Below are positions 45,350 to 54,599 of a stretch of 64,000 nt of DNA, one piece after another. How positions within the stretch are numbered: the first letter of the stretch is position 1; each line of letters starts with the position of its first letter. The notes under the pieces were generated by a model. It was not told the DNA's origin and did not search any database. It saw only the letters and a program-made list of their open reading frames with translations. The translations under genes were made by a program, and so were the position numbers. Origin of the DNA: an uncultured Pelagibacteraceae bacterium (GTDB lineage Bacteria > Pseudomonadota > Alphaproteobacteria > Pelagibacterales > Pelagibacteraceae); assembly GCA_902583585.1 (NCBI GenBank), contig CACHWN010000004.1:1-64000 (forward strand), read 5' to 3'.

Positions 45350-45829
45350 AACAAAAATAATAATAAAACACAGACCTACATACAAGGCCTTCGTCCATTT
45401 TCTAATTCAATACCAAAAACAATAAAAAAACATTTGAGAAAGGGTGGTTATAATTATTCAAATATAGTCGATAACTGGACAAGAATAGTGAATAAAAATA
45501 TTTCTGATGCATGTTATCCTGTTTCAGTAAAAATAAAAAAAGGTATGAAAGATGGAACTTTAGTTCTAAATGTAATTCACGGAAAAGAAGTTGAAGTTGA
45601 ATATGCCAAAAACGAAATTATCGACAAAATAAATAGTTTTTTTGGTTACAATTGCATTAGCTACATAGCTCTTAAAATTATTGAACATAAAATAAATAAG
45701 CAAAATAAAATTTTACCAAAAATAAAGAATTTAAATTCTGTAGAAAAAAAAATAAAAAATATAGATAACGAACAATTAAAAACATCTTTGAAAAAATTTT
45801 TAAAAGCATACAACGAAAAAAATGACTAA
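45344..45829 (+). CDS. DUF721/DciA-like protein (predicted replicative helicase loader)
   Basis: IVDNWTRIVNKNISDACYPVSVKIKKGMKDGTLVLNV; between mutY and dsbA-smc. Confidence 0.75.
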   Translation: MHNKNNNKTQTYIQGLRPFSNSIPKTIKKHLRKGGYNYSNIVDNWTRIVNKNISDACYPVSVKIKKGMKDGTLVLNVIHGKEVEVEYAKNEIIDKINSFFGYNCISYIALKIIEHKINKQNKILPKIKNLNSVEKKIKNIDNEQLKTSLKKFLKAYNEKND

Positions 45830-46406
45830 ATTAATTTTAAAAATAATATTGATTTTTACTGTTTTTTTCTCTGTTGAGGCGAAAAGCAATGAAGTAAGTA
45901 TAGGGGATGTTAATTCCAAAGTAACGATTAAAGTTTTTTCATCTTTAACTTGTCCGGCATGTGCTAATTTTCACTCAAAAATTTTTTACCAAATAAAAGA
46001 GGAATTTATAGACAAGGGTTTAGTTAGATTTGAGCATCACCCATTCCCTCTAGATTTAGCAGCTCTTAATGCTGAAATTATAGTGAGATGTCATGTTGAT
46101 AACACAAAAAAATTTAAACTTCTTGGGAAAATTTATGAAAAACAAAAATTATGGGCGGTTGGATCTGATATAAACAAGATAAATGACTCAATTAAAAAAA
46201 TTGGTTTAGAGTCGAATTTGAATAATAAAGATATGGATAATTGCTTAAAAGATGAAAAAAAACAAGACGAAATATTAAATCAAAGAATAGATGCACAAAA
46301 AAAATATAAAGTCGAATCTACACCTACTATTTTTATAAATGAAAAAAAATATAAAGGTAAAGTAGAGTATAGTGAATTTAAAAAAGTATTAGAAAAAAAT
46401 CTTTAA
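45822..46406 (+). CDS. DsbA-family thiol:disulfide oxidoreductase
   Basis: Signal peptide; VFSSLTCPACANFHSKIF...; STPTIFINEKKYKG. Confidence 0.92.
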   Translation: MTKLILKIILIFTVFFSVEAKSNEVSIGDVNSKVTIKVFSSLTCPACANFHSKIFYQIKEEFIDKGLVRFEHHPFPLDLAALNAEIIVRCHVDNTKKFKLLGKIYEKQKLWAVGSDINKINDSIKKIGLESNLNNKDMDNCLKDEKKQDEILNQRIDAQKKYKVESTPTIFINEKKYKGKVEYSEFKKVLEKNL

Positions 46407-48851
46407 ATGAAATTTAAAAATTTAGAAATGACAGGTTTTAAATCTTTTTCAGAAAAGACAACTATTTTAATTGAAAAAGGTCTCACCGGTATAGTTGGTC
46501 CAAATGGTTGTGGAAAATCAAATATTGTAGAAGCACTTAGATGGTGTATGGGCGAGAACTCTGCAAAAAGTATGAGAGGGTCGGGAATGGAAGATGTAAT
46601 TTTTTCAGGAACCTCGAATAGACCATCGAAAAATATTTCTGAAGTTGCTTTATTATTAGATAATCAAGAGAAGAGTGGTCCAATTCAATACAAAGAATTT
46701 GATGAAATATCGATAAAAAGGAAAATAGAAAAAGATAAAGGTTCTAAATATTACATTAATGATAAAGAAGTCAGGGCGAGAGATGTGCAGACTTTTTTTG
46801 CCGACCTTTCTACTGGTGCCCACTCCCCATCTCTAATCAGTCAGGGCAGAATAGGGCAATTAGTAACGGCTAAACCAATTGAGAGAAAATCGATACTAGA
46901 AGAGGCGGCGGGTATTTCTGGAATTCATGCCAGAAGACAAGAGGCTGAAACAAGATTAAATGCAGCAGAAAATAACTTAAAAAGAGCAGACGAATTAAAA
47001 AGACAACAACAAAAGCAACTAGATAACCTAAAAAAACAAGCTGAGGAAGCAACTAGATATAAAGAAATATCAAATCAAATAAAAAAAATTGAAGCGGGAT
47101 TATATTTTTTAAAAATAAAGGACATTGAAAAAGATAAAAAACAAATCCAAGAAAAACTTGGTGAGCTTGAGGACGAAATAAGTGCAGTGAATATTGATTA
47201 TAATCATAATAATAGTTTACTAGAGGAGGAAAATAAAAAACTTTCTCCTTTAAGAGATAAAAAGATTGAAAGTGCAGCTTCTCTGCAAAAATTAAATTTA
47301 GACATGTCTAATCTTGTAGAGGAAGAATCAAGAGTGAAAACTCTGCAAGAGAAACTAGAAAAATCAATTAAAACAATAGAGTCTGATCTAGAAAGAGAAA
47401 AAAGTATTTCACTTGATGCAGATTTAAACGAAAGAAGAATATCTAAAGAAAAGGAAGATCTGCTTAATACAGAAAACAAATTATTAGATGTTGAAACAAA
47501 ATCTTCTAAAGAACTCCAAATATCAAAAACAGAGTTAAATAAATTACAAAACCAATTAGACACAATTTTGGATCAAATTGAAGACGATATAGATAATGAT
47601 AAAAAACTTTCAAAACAAACTTTTAAAAATTTGAAACAACTTGTTCAAAAAATTACTCTTTCGCAAGAAGAGTACGCAGAAAAATACGGAAAAAATAAAT
47701 CAATCGAAAGTGATTCGATTAAAAGAAAAGAAAGAATTAAAAATATTGATGTTGAATTAGAAAATTGGGGTAATTTGAAAACTAATTCTAAAAAAATGAT
47801 CTCTGAACTGAATGATAGATCAAACAAAATTAAATTAGAAATCAATGAAAATCAAAAAAATCCAGAAAGAATAGCAACTTCTAAAGGTCAAAACTTACAA
47901 AATTTGGAAAATATTAAAAAAAGAAATGAAGAAATTGAAAATGAATTAATTGAAGCTGAAAAAAAATATAATTCAATAAATGAAAATTTAAGAGAAATTC
48001 AATTAAAACTCACAGATCTAAAAGAAAATAAAGCCAGAAATGAAGCTACTATTGAAGGAATTGAAAATAGAAAAAAAGATTTACTTTATTCAGTAAAAAA
48101 TGAATTAAATATTACAAACGAGTCTTCAATTTTACCTCAATCCGATTTAAGTGATATCGAAATTGAAAATTTTCCATCAATTGAGGAACAAACTGAAAAA
48201 ATTGAAAAGACAAAAAAACTGAGAGACTCTCTTGGGTCGGTAAACCTTAGAGCAGATGAAGAAACAAAAAAATATGCAACAGAAATTAAAAAAATGGAGG
48301 ACGATAGAGCTGATCTTTACTCGGCAATAGTAAAATTAAAAACAAGCATTGATGAATTAAATCAAAAAGGAAGAGAACGATTATTAGAGGCTTACGCAAA
48401 AGTAAATAGAAAGTTCAATGAAGTTTATACTAAATTGTTTAATGGTGGGACTGCAAAAATAGAATTGGTGGACTCAGATGATCCCCTTGAAGCAGGCTTA
48501 GAAATGTTTGTTTCCCCACCTGGTAAACGACTTCAATCAATCACGCTTCTTTCTGGAGGTGAACAAGCTTTGACTGCTTTGTCTTTAGTCTTTGCAGTTT
48601 TCTTAGTTAATCCCTCGCCTATTTGTGTTTTAGATGAAGTAGATGCTCCTTTGGATGACGCTAATGTTACCAGATTTTGTGGTCTGCTTGATGACCTCAC
48701 AAAAATTACCAATACAAAATTTATTATTATCACTCACCATGCTTTAACTATGTCAAGAATGGATAGACTTTACGGTGTTACCATGGCAGAACAAGGGATA
48801 AGTCAGCTTGTATCTGTAGATTTACAAAGAGCTGAAGAATTAGTTGCCTAA
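46407..48851 (+). CDS. smc: Chromosome segregation protein SMC (short form)
   Basis: Walker A GIVGPNGCGKSN; signature LLSGGEQALTALSLVFAVF; Walker B ICVLDEVDAPLDDANV; 814 aa. Confidence 0.95.
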   Translation: MKFKNLEMTGFKSFSEKTTILIEKGLTGIVGPNGCGKSNIVEALRWCMGENSAKSMRGSGMEDVIFSGTSNRPSKNISEVALLLDNQEKSGPIQYKEFDEISIKRKIEKDKGSKYYINDKEVRARDVQTFFADLSTGAHSPSLISQGRIGQLVTAKPIERKSILEEAAGISGIHARRQEAETRLNAAENNLKRADELKRQQQKQLDNLKKQAEEATRYKEISNQIKKIEAGLYFLKIKDIEKDKKQIQEKLGELEDEISAVNIDYNHNNSLLEEENKKLSPLRDKKIESAASLQKLNLDMSNLVEEESRVKTLQEKLEKSIKTIESDLEREKSISLDADLNERRISKEKEDLLNTENKLLDVETKSSKELQISKTELNKLQNQLDTILDQIEDDIDNDKKLSKQTFKNLKQLVQKITLSQEEYAEKYGKNKSIESDSIKRKERIKNIDVELENWGNLKTNSKKMISELNDRSNKIKLEINENQKNPERIATSKGQNLQNLENIKKRNEEIENELIEAEKKYNSINENLREIQLKLTDLKENKARNEATIEGIENRKKDLLYSVKNELNITNESSILPQSDLSDIEIENFPSIEEQTEKIEKTKKLRDSLGSVNLRADEETKKYATEIKKMEDDRADLYSAIVKLKTSIDELNQKGRERLLEAYAKVNRKFNEVYTKLFNGGTAKIELVDSDDPLEAGLEMFVSPPGKRLQSITLLSGGEQALTALSLVFAVFLVNPSPICVLDEVDAPLDDANVTRFCGLLDDLTKITNTKFIIITHHALTMSRMDRLYGVTMAEQGISQLVSVDLQRAEELVA

Positions 48852-48860
48852 ATTTACATA

Positions 48861-49145
48861 ATGACGATACCTGAAGATTTTAAAACTCGCCTAAAAATTG
48901 CAAAATCAAAAATAAAAAAGCAATTTGAAGATGATAAAGATAAAAGAGGATCGTTTATGGGTAGTGCGTTTAAATTAGGCACAGAATTAGTTGCTGCAGT
49001 CGCGGTTGGGACAATAATTGGGTTTATTTTAGATACCTTGTTTGATACTAAACCTTGGTTAATAATAATTTTCTTTTTTTTAGGAGCTGCAGCGGGCATT
49101 ATGAATGTAATACGAGCAGCTAACAGAATGCAAAAAGAAGACTAG
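48861..49145 (+). CDS. atpI: ATP synthase protein I (AtpI)
   Basis: GSAFKLGTELVAAVAVGTIIGFILDTLFDTKPWLIIIFFFLGAAAGIMNV. Confidence 0.92.
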   Translation: MTIPEDFKTRLKIAKSKIKKQFEDDKDKRGSFMGSAFKLGTELVAAVAVGTIIGFILDTLFDTKPWLIIIFFFLGAAAGIMNVIRAANRMQKED

Positions 49146-49154
49146 AAAGTTTAT

Positions 49155-49889
49155 ATGGCAAGCAATCCAATGCAACAATTCACAGTCCACAGAATTGGAC
49201 CTGAAATTAAAATAGCTGGTATAGATTTGTCTTTTACAAATGCTAGTTTGTTCATGGTAATAAGTGCAGCGGTAATAATATTATTTCTTTTTATAGGATC
49301 TAAAGAAAAGAAAATTATTCCCAATAAATTACAATTAATTGCTGAACTGTTTTACACTTTTGTGGCAAAAATGATTAGTGATACTGCAGGGTCAAAGGCT
49401 AAACCTTATTTTCCATTTATATTCAGTTTGTTTATGTTTGTCTTGTTTTGTAATATGATTGGAATGCTTCCATACTCATTTACGGTAACGAGTCATATTA
49501 TTGTAACTTTAATTATGGCTTTATTTATATTTATAGCTGTAACAATAATAGGTTTTATAAAACATGGTTTCAAATACTTAAGTATATTTGTTCCAAGCGG
49601 AGTTCCAACTGTGCTTTTGCCTTTAATTACTATCATAGAAATTATTTCATATCTAAGTAGACCAGTGAGTTTATCAGTAAGATTATTTGCAAACATGATG
49701 GCAGGTCACACAATGTTAAAAGTTTTTGGAGGTTTCGTTGTAAGTTTAGGAATATTAGGTGGCTGGTTACCACTTGGTTTTTCAGTGGCACTAACAGGCT
49801 TAGAGATACTTGTAGCTTTTCTACAAGCTTATGTTTTTGCAATATTAACCTGCATCTACTTGAATGATGCATTAAATTTACACCATTAA
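49155..49889 (+). CDS. atpB: ATP synthase F0 subunit a
   Basis: MASNPMQQFTVHRI...SLSVRLFANMMAGH. Confidence 0.97.
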   Translation: MASNPMQQFTVHRIGPEIKIAGIDLSFTNASLFMVISAAVIILFLFIGSKEKKIIPNKLQLIAELFYTFVAKMISDTAGSKAKPYFPFIFSLFMFVLFCNMIGMLPYSFTVTSHIIVTLIMALFIFIAVTIIGFIKHGFKYLSIFVPSGVPTVLLPLITIIEIISYLSRPVSLSVRLFANMMAGHTMLKVFGGFVVSLGILGGWLPLGFSVALTGLEILVAFLQAYVFAILTCIYLNDALNLHH

Positions 49890-49896
49890 ATAAAAA

Positions 49897-49902
49897 AGGA
49901 GG
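49897..49902 (+). promoter_or_regulatory. Consensus Shine-Dalgarno (AGGAGG) before atpE
   Basis: AGGAGG then 4 nt then ATG at 49907. Confidence 0.85.
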
Positions 49903-49906
49903 AAAA

Positions 49907-50134
49907 ATGGAGTTAGAAGCGGCAAAAATGATTGGAGCAGGTCTGGCTGCAATCGCATTAGCTGGAGCTGGTGTAGGTATCGGAATTATTTTCGGTAACT
50001 ATCTTTCCGGAGCAATGAGAAATCCATCTGCAGCTCAAAAACAATTCCCTAACCTATTGTTAGGATTTGCTTTAGCAGAAGCAACTGGATTATTTGGACT
50101 TGTAGTGGCTTTAATTATTTTATTTGCTTTTTAG
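49907..50134 (+). CDS. atpE: ATP synthase F0 subunit c
   Basis: GAGLAAIALAGAGVGIGIIFGNYLSGAMRNPSA...FALAEATGLFGLVVALI. Confidence 0.97.
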   Translation: MELEAAKMIGAGLAAIALAGAGVGIGIIFGNYLSGAMRNPSAAQKQFPNLLLGFALAEATGLFGLVVALIILFAF

Positions 50135-50720
50135 TAAATTGAATATGAAAAGGTATCTAAGATTATTAATAGCACTTGTGGCTACAAATACTGATTTGTT
50201 TGCAGCTGAGGCTGGAATGCCTCAGCTGGATCCAACGTATTGGGCATCTCAAGCATTTTGGCTAATATTAGTTTTTTCAATTCTTTATATTTCAATATTA
50301 AAGTTCTACTTACCAAAAATTAAAGATAATTTAGATAATAGGGAAAATAAAATTAAAGAGGACCTAGAAAACGCAAATAAATTTAAAGATCAGTCTGAAG
50401 CTAAAGCAAAAGAATATGAATCCATCTTAGAAAAGGCTAAAAAAGAAGTTTTGAAGATACATTTTGAATCTAAGATTATTTTAGATAAAGATATTAAATC
50501 AAAAAAGGAGTCAATGGAAAAAGAAATAGAGAAAGAAATCTTAAAAGCACAAAAAGAAATTTTAGAACTTAAAAAAAATTCTATATCCTCTATTCAAAAT
50601 ATTTCAGAAAGTATTGCATCTAATATAATTGAAAATATCTCAGGCGATAAACTTAATGAAAGCAGTATAAAAGCAACTGTTGATGATATTACCAAAAAAA
50701 ATATAAATAAGTACTTATGA
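50124..50720 (+). CDS. ATP synthase F0 subunit b'
   Basis: TYWASQAFWLILVFSILYISILKFYLPKIKDNLDNRENKIKEDLENANKFKDQSE. Confidence 0.92.
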   Translation: MLFSKLNMKRYLRLLIALVATNTDLFAAEAGMPQLDPTYWASQAFWLILVFSILYISILKFYLPKIKDNLDNRENKIKEDLENANKFKDQSEAKAKEYESILEKAKKEVLKIHFESKIILDKDIKSKKESMEKEIEKEILKAQKEILELKKNSISSIQNISESIASNIIENISGDKLNESSIKATVDDITKKNINKYL

Positions 50721-51214
50721 TTATAGATGCAACTTTTTGGGTTACTGTCTCTTTTTTCATTTTTGTGGGGGTACTAATATATTTTAAGATTCCCCAAAAA
50801 GTTAAAGAAGCTCTTGAACAAAATATTTTGAACATCAAGAATCAAATTAATGAGGCTGAAAAACTGAAAGAAGATGCTAAGAATATTTTAATTGAACATG
50901 AAAAAAAAATTAGTAATTCAAAAAATGAAGTAAAAAAAATGATAGATAAAGCTAGTGAAGATGCAGAAAAAAATGTTATTAAAGTCAATAAAGACTTTCA
51001 TAATTTAATGGAAAATAGGAAAAAAAATGCTGAAGAGAGAATAAAACAACTTAAAAATCAGGCAAAAAAGGATATTACAAATGCTTCAGTTAAAATAGCC
51101 ATAGAGTCGGTGGAAAAATTGATTAAAAACTCACTTGATAAAAGCAAATTAGATAAAATTTATAGCTCTAGCATCGAAGAAACAAAATTAGCACTTAAGA
51201 AGAAATCTAGTTAG
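50717..51214 (+). CDS. atpF: ATP synthase F0 subunit b
   Basis: DATFWVTVSFFIFVGVLIYFKIPQKVKEAL plus coiled coil. Confidence 0.92.
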   Translation: MIIDATFWVTVSFFIFVGVLIYFKIPQKVKEALEQNILNIKNQINEAEKLKEDAKNILIEHEKKISNSKNEVKKMIDKASEDAEKNVIKVNKDFHNLMENRKKNAEERIKQLKNQAKKDITNASVKIAIESVEKLIKNSLDKSKLDKIYSSSIEETKLALKKKSS

Positions 51215-51230
51215 AATAGGCCATAAAGAT

Positions 51231-52697
51231 ATGGCAAAAAAAACAACTATTATTGGTTCAGGTTTTGGAGGACTGGCTGCTGCGCTAAGATTAAAAGCTA
51301 AAGGCCATAAAGTTACTTTGGTAGAAAAACATCCTGATCTAGGTGGTCGAGCAAGAGTTTTTAAAAAAAATCAGTTTATTTACGATGGCGGTCCAACTGT
51401 AATAACTGCCCCATACCTTTTTGAAGAATTATTTTCACTATTTAATAAAAATATTTCTGATTATGTAGAAATAGTGCCATTAGATTTATGGTACAGATTT
51501 GTATTCAGTAATGGAGATACATTCGATTACAACGGTGATGATAAATCTATGGAGCAGCAAGTTAAGAAATTTAATCCCACTGATTTTGAGGGATATAAAA
51601 ATTTGGTAAAATTTACTGAAAAAATCTTTGACAAAGGTTTTACAGATTTATCTGACAAACCATTTAATAATTTGGTCTTTATGATGAAACAAATTCCATC
51701 TTTATTAAAATTAAAAAGTTATAAGTCTGTTTATGGTTTAGTTTCAAACTACATAACCAATGAAAAATTAAGAAGAGTATTTAGTATGCACCCACTTTTA
51801 GTAGGTGGCAATCCCTTTAGCACTACTTCTATTTATACGTTGATTTTATTTCTAGAAAAAAAATGGGGCATTCATTACTCAATGGGAGGGACAGGAAGTG
51901 TTGTTAGAGCTTTAGAAAAATTAATGATTGAGGAAAATATCAAAATTATTAAAAACGCTGAAGTTACTGAAATACTCACAGAAAACAAAAAGGTTAAAGG
52001 TGTAAAAATAAATAATTCAAAAATAATAAATAGCGACTATGTAGTTTGTAACTCTGATCCACCAAATGTTTATAACAACCTGATAAAATCAAAGGAGGAT
52101 TATGATTTCTTATTTAAACAAAAAATGAAAAGAATGGATTATTCAATGGGATTATTTGTTTATTATTTTGGTTCTAAAAAAAAATACAGGGATGTTGCCC
52201 ATCATACAATTTATTTTGGAGAGTCTTATGAAAAACATCTTGATAAGATCTTTGAAAAGAAAATACTCTCTGATGATATAAGCTATTATTTGCACAGGCC
52301 ATCTGCAACAGATCCTAATATGGCTCCAGAAGGACAGGATGCTTTTTATGTTTTAGTTCCAGTTCCAAATAATTTGTCTAAAGTAAACTGGATAAAAGAA
52401 GGTAATAAATTTAAAGATTTAGTTTTAGATAAAATGGAAAAAACTGTTTTACCTGGTATTAAAGAGAATGTAGTAAGTGATTTTTATTTAACACCTGATT
52501 ATTTTGAAATAGATCTAGCAACTCTTTATGGTTCTGGATTTTCAATTCAGCCAAAATTTTCACAGTCAGCTTATTTTAGATTTCACAATCAATCTGAAAT
52601 TTATAAAAATTTATACTTTGTTGGTGCAGGAACACATCCAGGTGCTGGAATGCCCGGAGTTCTTTCATCGGCAAAAGTTTTAGACAAATTATTTTAA
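51231..52697 (+). CDS. crtI: Phytoene desaturase
   Basis: TIIGSGFGGLAAALRLKAKGHKVTLVEKHPDLGGRA...LYFVGAGTHPGAGMPGVLSSAK. Confidence 0.96.
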   Translation: MAKKTTIIGSGFGGLAAALRLKAKGHKVTLVEKHPDLGGRARVFKKNQFIYDGGPTVITAPYLFEELFSLFNKNISDYVEIVPLDLWYRFVFSNGDTFDYNGDDKSMEQQVKKFNPTDFEGYKNLVKFTEKIFDKGFTDLSDKPFNNLVFMMKQIPSLLKLKSYKSVYGLVSNYITNEKLRRVFSMHPLLVGGNPFSTTSIYTLILFLEKKWGIHYSMGGTGSVVRALEKLMIEENIKIIKNAEVTEILTENKKVKGVKINNSKIINSDYVVCNSDPPNVYNNLIKSKEDYDFLFKQKMKRMDYSMGLFVYYFGSKKKYRDVAHHTIYFGESYEKHLDKIFEKKILSDDISYYLHRPSATDPNMAPEGQDAFYVLVPVPNNLSKVNWIKEGNKFKDLVLDKMEKTVLPGIKENVVSDFYLTPDYFEIDLATLYGSGFSIQPKFSQSAYFRFHNQSEIYKNLYFVGAGTHPGAGMPGVLSSAKVLDKLF

Positions 52698-53545
52698 TGA
52701 AAAGTAATTTATTAAAAAAACATGCTAAATCTTTTTATTGGGCAAGTTTTTTTCTATCGAGCAATACTTTAGAGAAATGTTCATCTTTGTATAATTTCTG
52801 TAGAACATTAGATGATATAGTTGATAGTGATAATAATCTAGGTGTTAAGAGAGAAATTTTCTTAAAATTTAAAAATGATTTTGAGAATAAAAATCTTAAC
52901 AACCAAATTATAAAAGATATGTGGTCAATTATTGACAGTGAGAATATTTCTAAGCGAATAGTATTAGATTTGTTTGATGGAGTTGAGACAGACTTAAAAG
53001 AAAAAGTAGAAATTAATTCAAAAAAAGATTTGCTTGTCTACTCTTATAGAGTTGCAGGAACAGTGGGATTGATGATGTCAAAAATAATGAAAGTGAAAGA
53101 TAAAGAGGCTTTCAAAGGTGCAATTGATCTTGGTATAGCTATGCAATTTACAAATATTGCTAGAGATGTTTGTGAGGATAAGGCGCGAAATAGACAATAT
53201 ATTAAACACGATTTTTCATCAATTCGCGCTATTATAAATGACTCTCAAGCATTCTATGAAAAATCATTTAGATCTATTAGCAGTATACCAGTTAACTCTA
53301 GATTTTCAGTTATTGTTGCCAGGCGAGTTTATAGAAAAATAGGTGACTACATAATCAAACAAAAAAATATAGATAATTATAATAAAGCTGGAAAAATTTA
53401 TGTTCCGGCATTTGAAAAAGTAATTCAAACCTTATTGTCTTTTATTGACTTTTTTGAATTATTATTCATTAAAAAATTAGATCACGAAAATCAAGAAAAT
53501 CACAATATTTTAGAACAAGAGATTAATTTAAATGAAAGAATTTGA
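52697..53545 (+). CDS. crtB: Phytoene synthase
   Basis: KSFYWASFFLSS...YNFCRTLDDIVDS...GIAMQFTNIARDVCEDKARNRQYI. Confidence 0.94.
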   Translation: MKSNLLKKHAKSFYWASFFLSSNTLEKCSSLYNFCRTLDDIVDSDNNLGVKREIFLKFKNDFENKNLNNQIIKDMWSIIDSENISKRIVLDLFDGVETDLKEKVEINSKKDLLVYSYRVAGTVGLMMSKIMKVKDKEAFKGAIDLGIAMQFTNIARDVCEDKARNRQYIKHDFSSIRAIINDSQAFYEKSFRSISSIPVNSRFSVIVARRVYRKIGDYIIKQKNIDNYNKAGKIYVPAFEKVIQTLLSFIDFFELLFIKKLDHENQENHNILEQEINLNERI

Positions 53546-54599
53546 TTATATAATTATCGGAGGAGGGTGTGCAGGTTTATCTTTAGCTTATGAGCTTGAA
53601 ATTAATGAAAAGTTGAAGGAAAAAACTTTAGCTATCATTGAAACTCGTGAGGAATACAAGAGAGACAAAACTTGGTCTTTCTGGAAAGTTTTTGATCATA
53701 ACTTTGGTGATTGTGTAATCAAGAGCTGGAATAATTTTACAATTAATACTTCAGAAAATGCTCGAGAATTAACAAATAAAAAATTTCCTTATCAAAGTAT
53801 TGATAGTGGTAAATTTTATAAAAAAATAAATTCTAGACTTTCCACAAATTCCAATATTAGTTTTTTTAAAGATCTAAACGAAATCAATTCAGTAAATTCA
53901 ATAATTTTTAACAGTGTTATTGGGAAAGAGGTAAATACGTCTGAGTTATGGCAACACTTTCAAGGTATCGAGATAGAGACACCAAAGAATATTTTTGACG
54001 AAGAAATAATAAATTTAATGGATTTTAATTGCGATCAGAGAAATGATGTACATTTTTTCTACACATTGCCATTTAGTAAAAATAAAGCTTTAGTTGAAAC
54101 AACTTGGTTATCTGATTTAGAAGATCAAAGCATTAAAGATTATGACCTACAATTAGAAAATTATATTAAAAATAATCTAGGTATAAAAAACTATAAAATA
54201 AATTTTACTGAAAAAGGAGCTATACCACTTTTTTCCCCATCATTAAGAAATGATAATAAAACAATTTATATTGGATCGGCTGGAGGGATGACTCGTTTAA
54301 GCACAGGTTACACTTTTTTAAATATTCAGGAACATAGTCGATATATTGTACAAAATATTGATAACATAAGTGGAGCAAAAATATTCTCCCTAGGAAAAAA
54401 ATATCAATTTTTAGATAAAATATTTCTAAATGTATTAAAGAAACACCCCGAAAAGATGCCTCAAATATTTTTTAAAATGTTTAACACTTCTTCAAATACA
54501 ATTATAAAATTTTTATCGAATAAAAGTAATATTATTGAGGATATAAATATTATTAGTAAAATGCCAAAATTAATTTTTTTAAAAGCATTATTAAATTAA
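53532..54599 (+). CDS. crtY: Lycopene beta-cyclase
   Basis: DYIIIGGGCAGLSLAYEL...RDKTWSFWK...GSAGGMTRLSTGYTFLNIQEHSRYI. Confidence 0.93.
   Translation: MKEFDYIIIGGGCAGLSLAYELEINEKLKEKTLAIIETREEYKRDKTWSFWKVFDHNFGDCVIKSWNNFTINTSENARELTNKKFPYQSIDSGKFYKKINSRLSTNSNISFFKDLNEINSVNSIIFNSVIGKEVNTSELWQHFQGIEIETPKNIFDEEIINLMDFNCDQRNDVHFFYTLPFSKNKALVETTWLSDLEDQSIKDYDLQLENYIKNNLGIKNYKINFTEKGAIPLFSPSLRNDNKTIYIGSAGGMTRLSTGYTFLNIQEHSRYIVQNIDNISGAKIFSLGKKYQFLDKIFLNVLKKHPEKMPQIFFKMFNTSSNTIIKFLSNKSNIIEDINIISKMPKLIFLKALLN

Noticed and set aside
46870-48733. Several minus-strand ORFs inside smc (46870, 47204, 47645, 48533)
   Set aside because: Ser/Leu/Phe-rich antisense shadows of a lysine/glutamate-rich coding strand; no family resemblance.
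46407-48851. Short SMC as an assembly frameshift or pseudogene
   Set aside because: Single uninterrupted frame with all ATPase motifs and tight neighbours; a real short protein is more likely.
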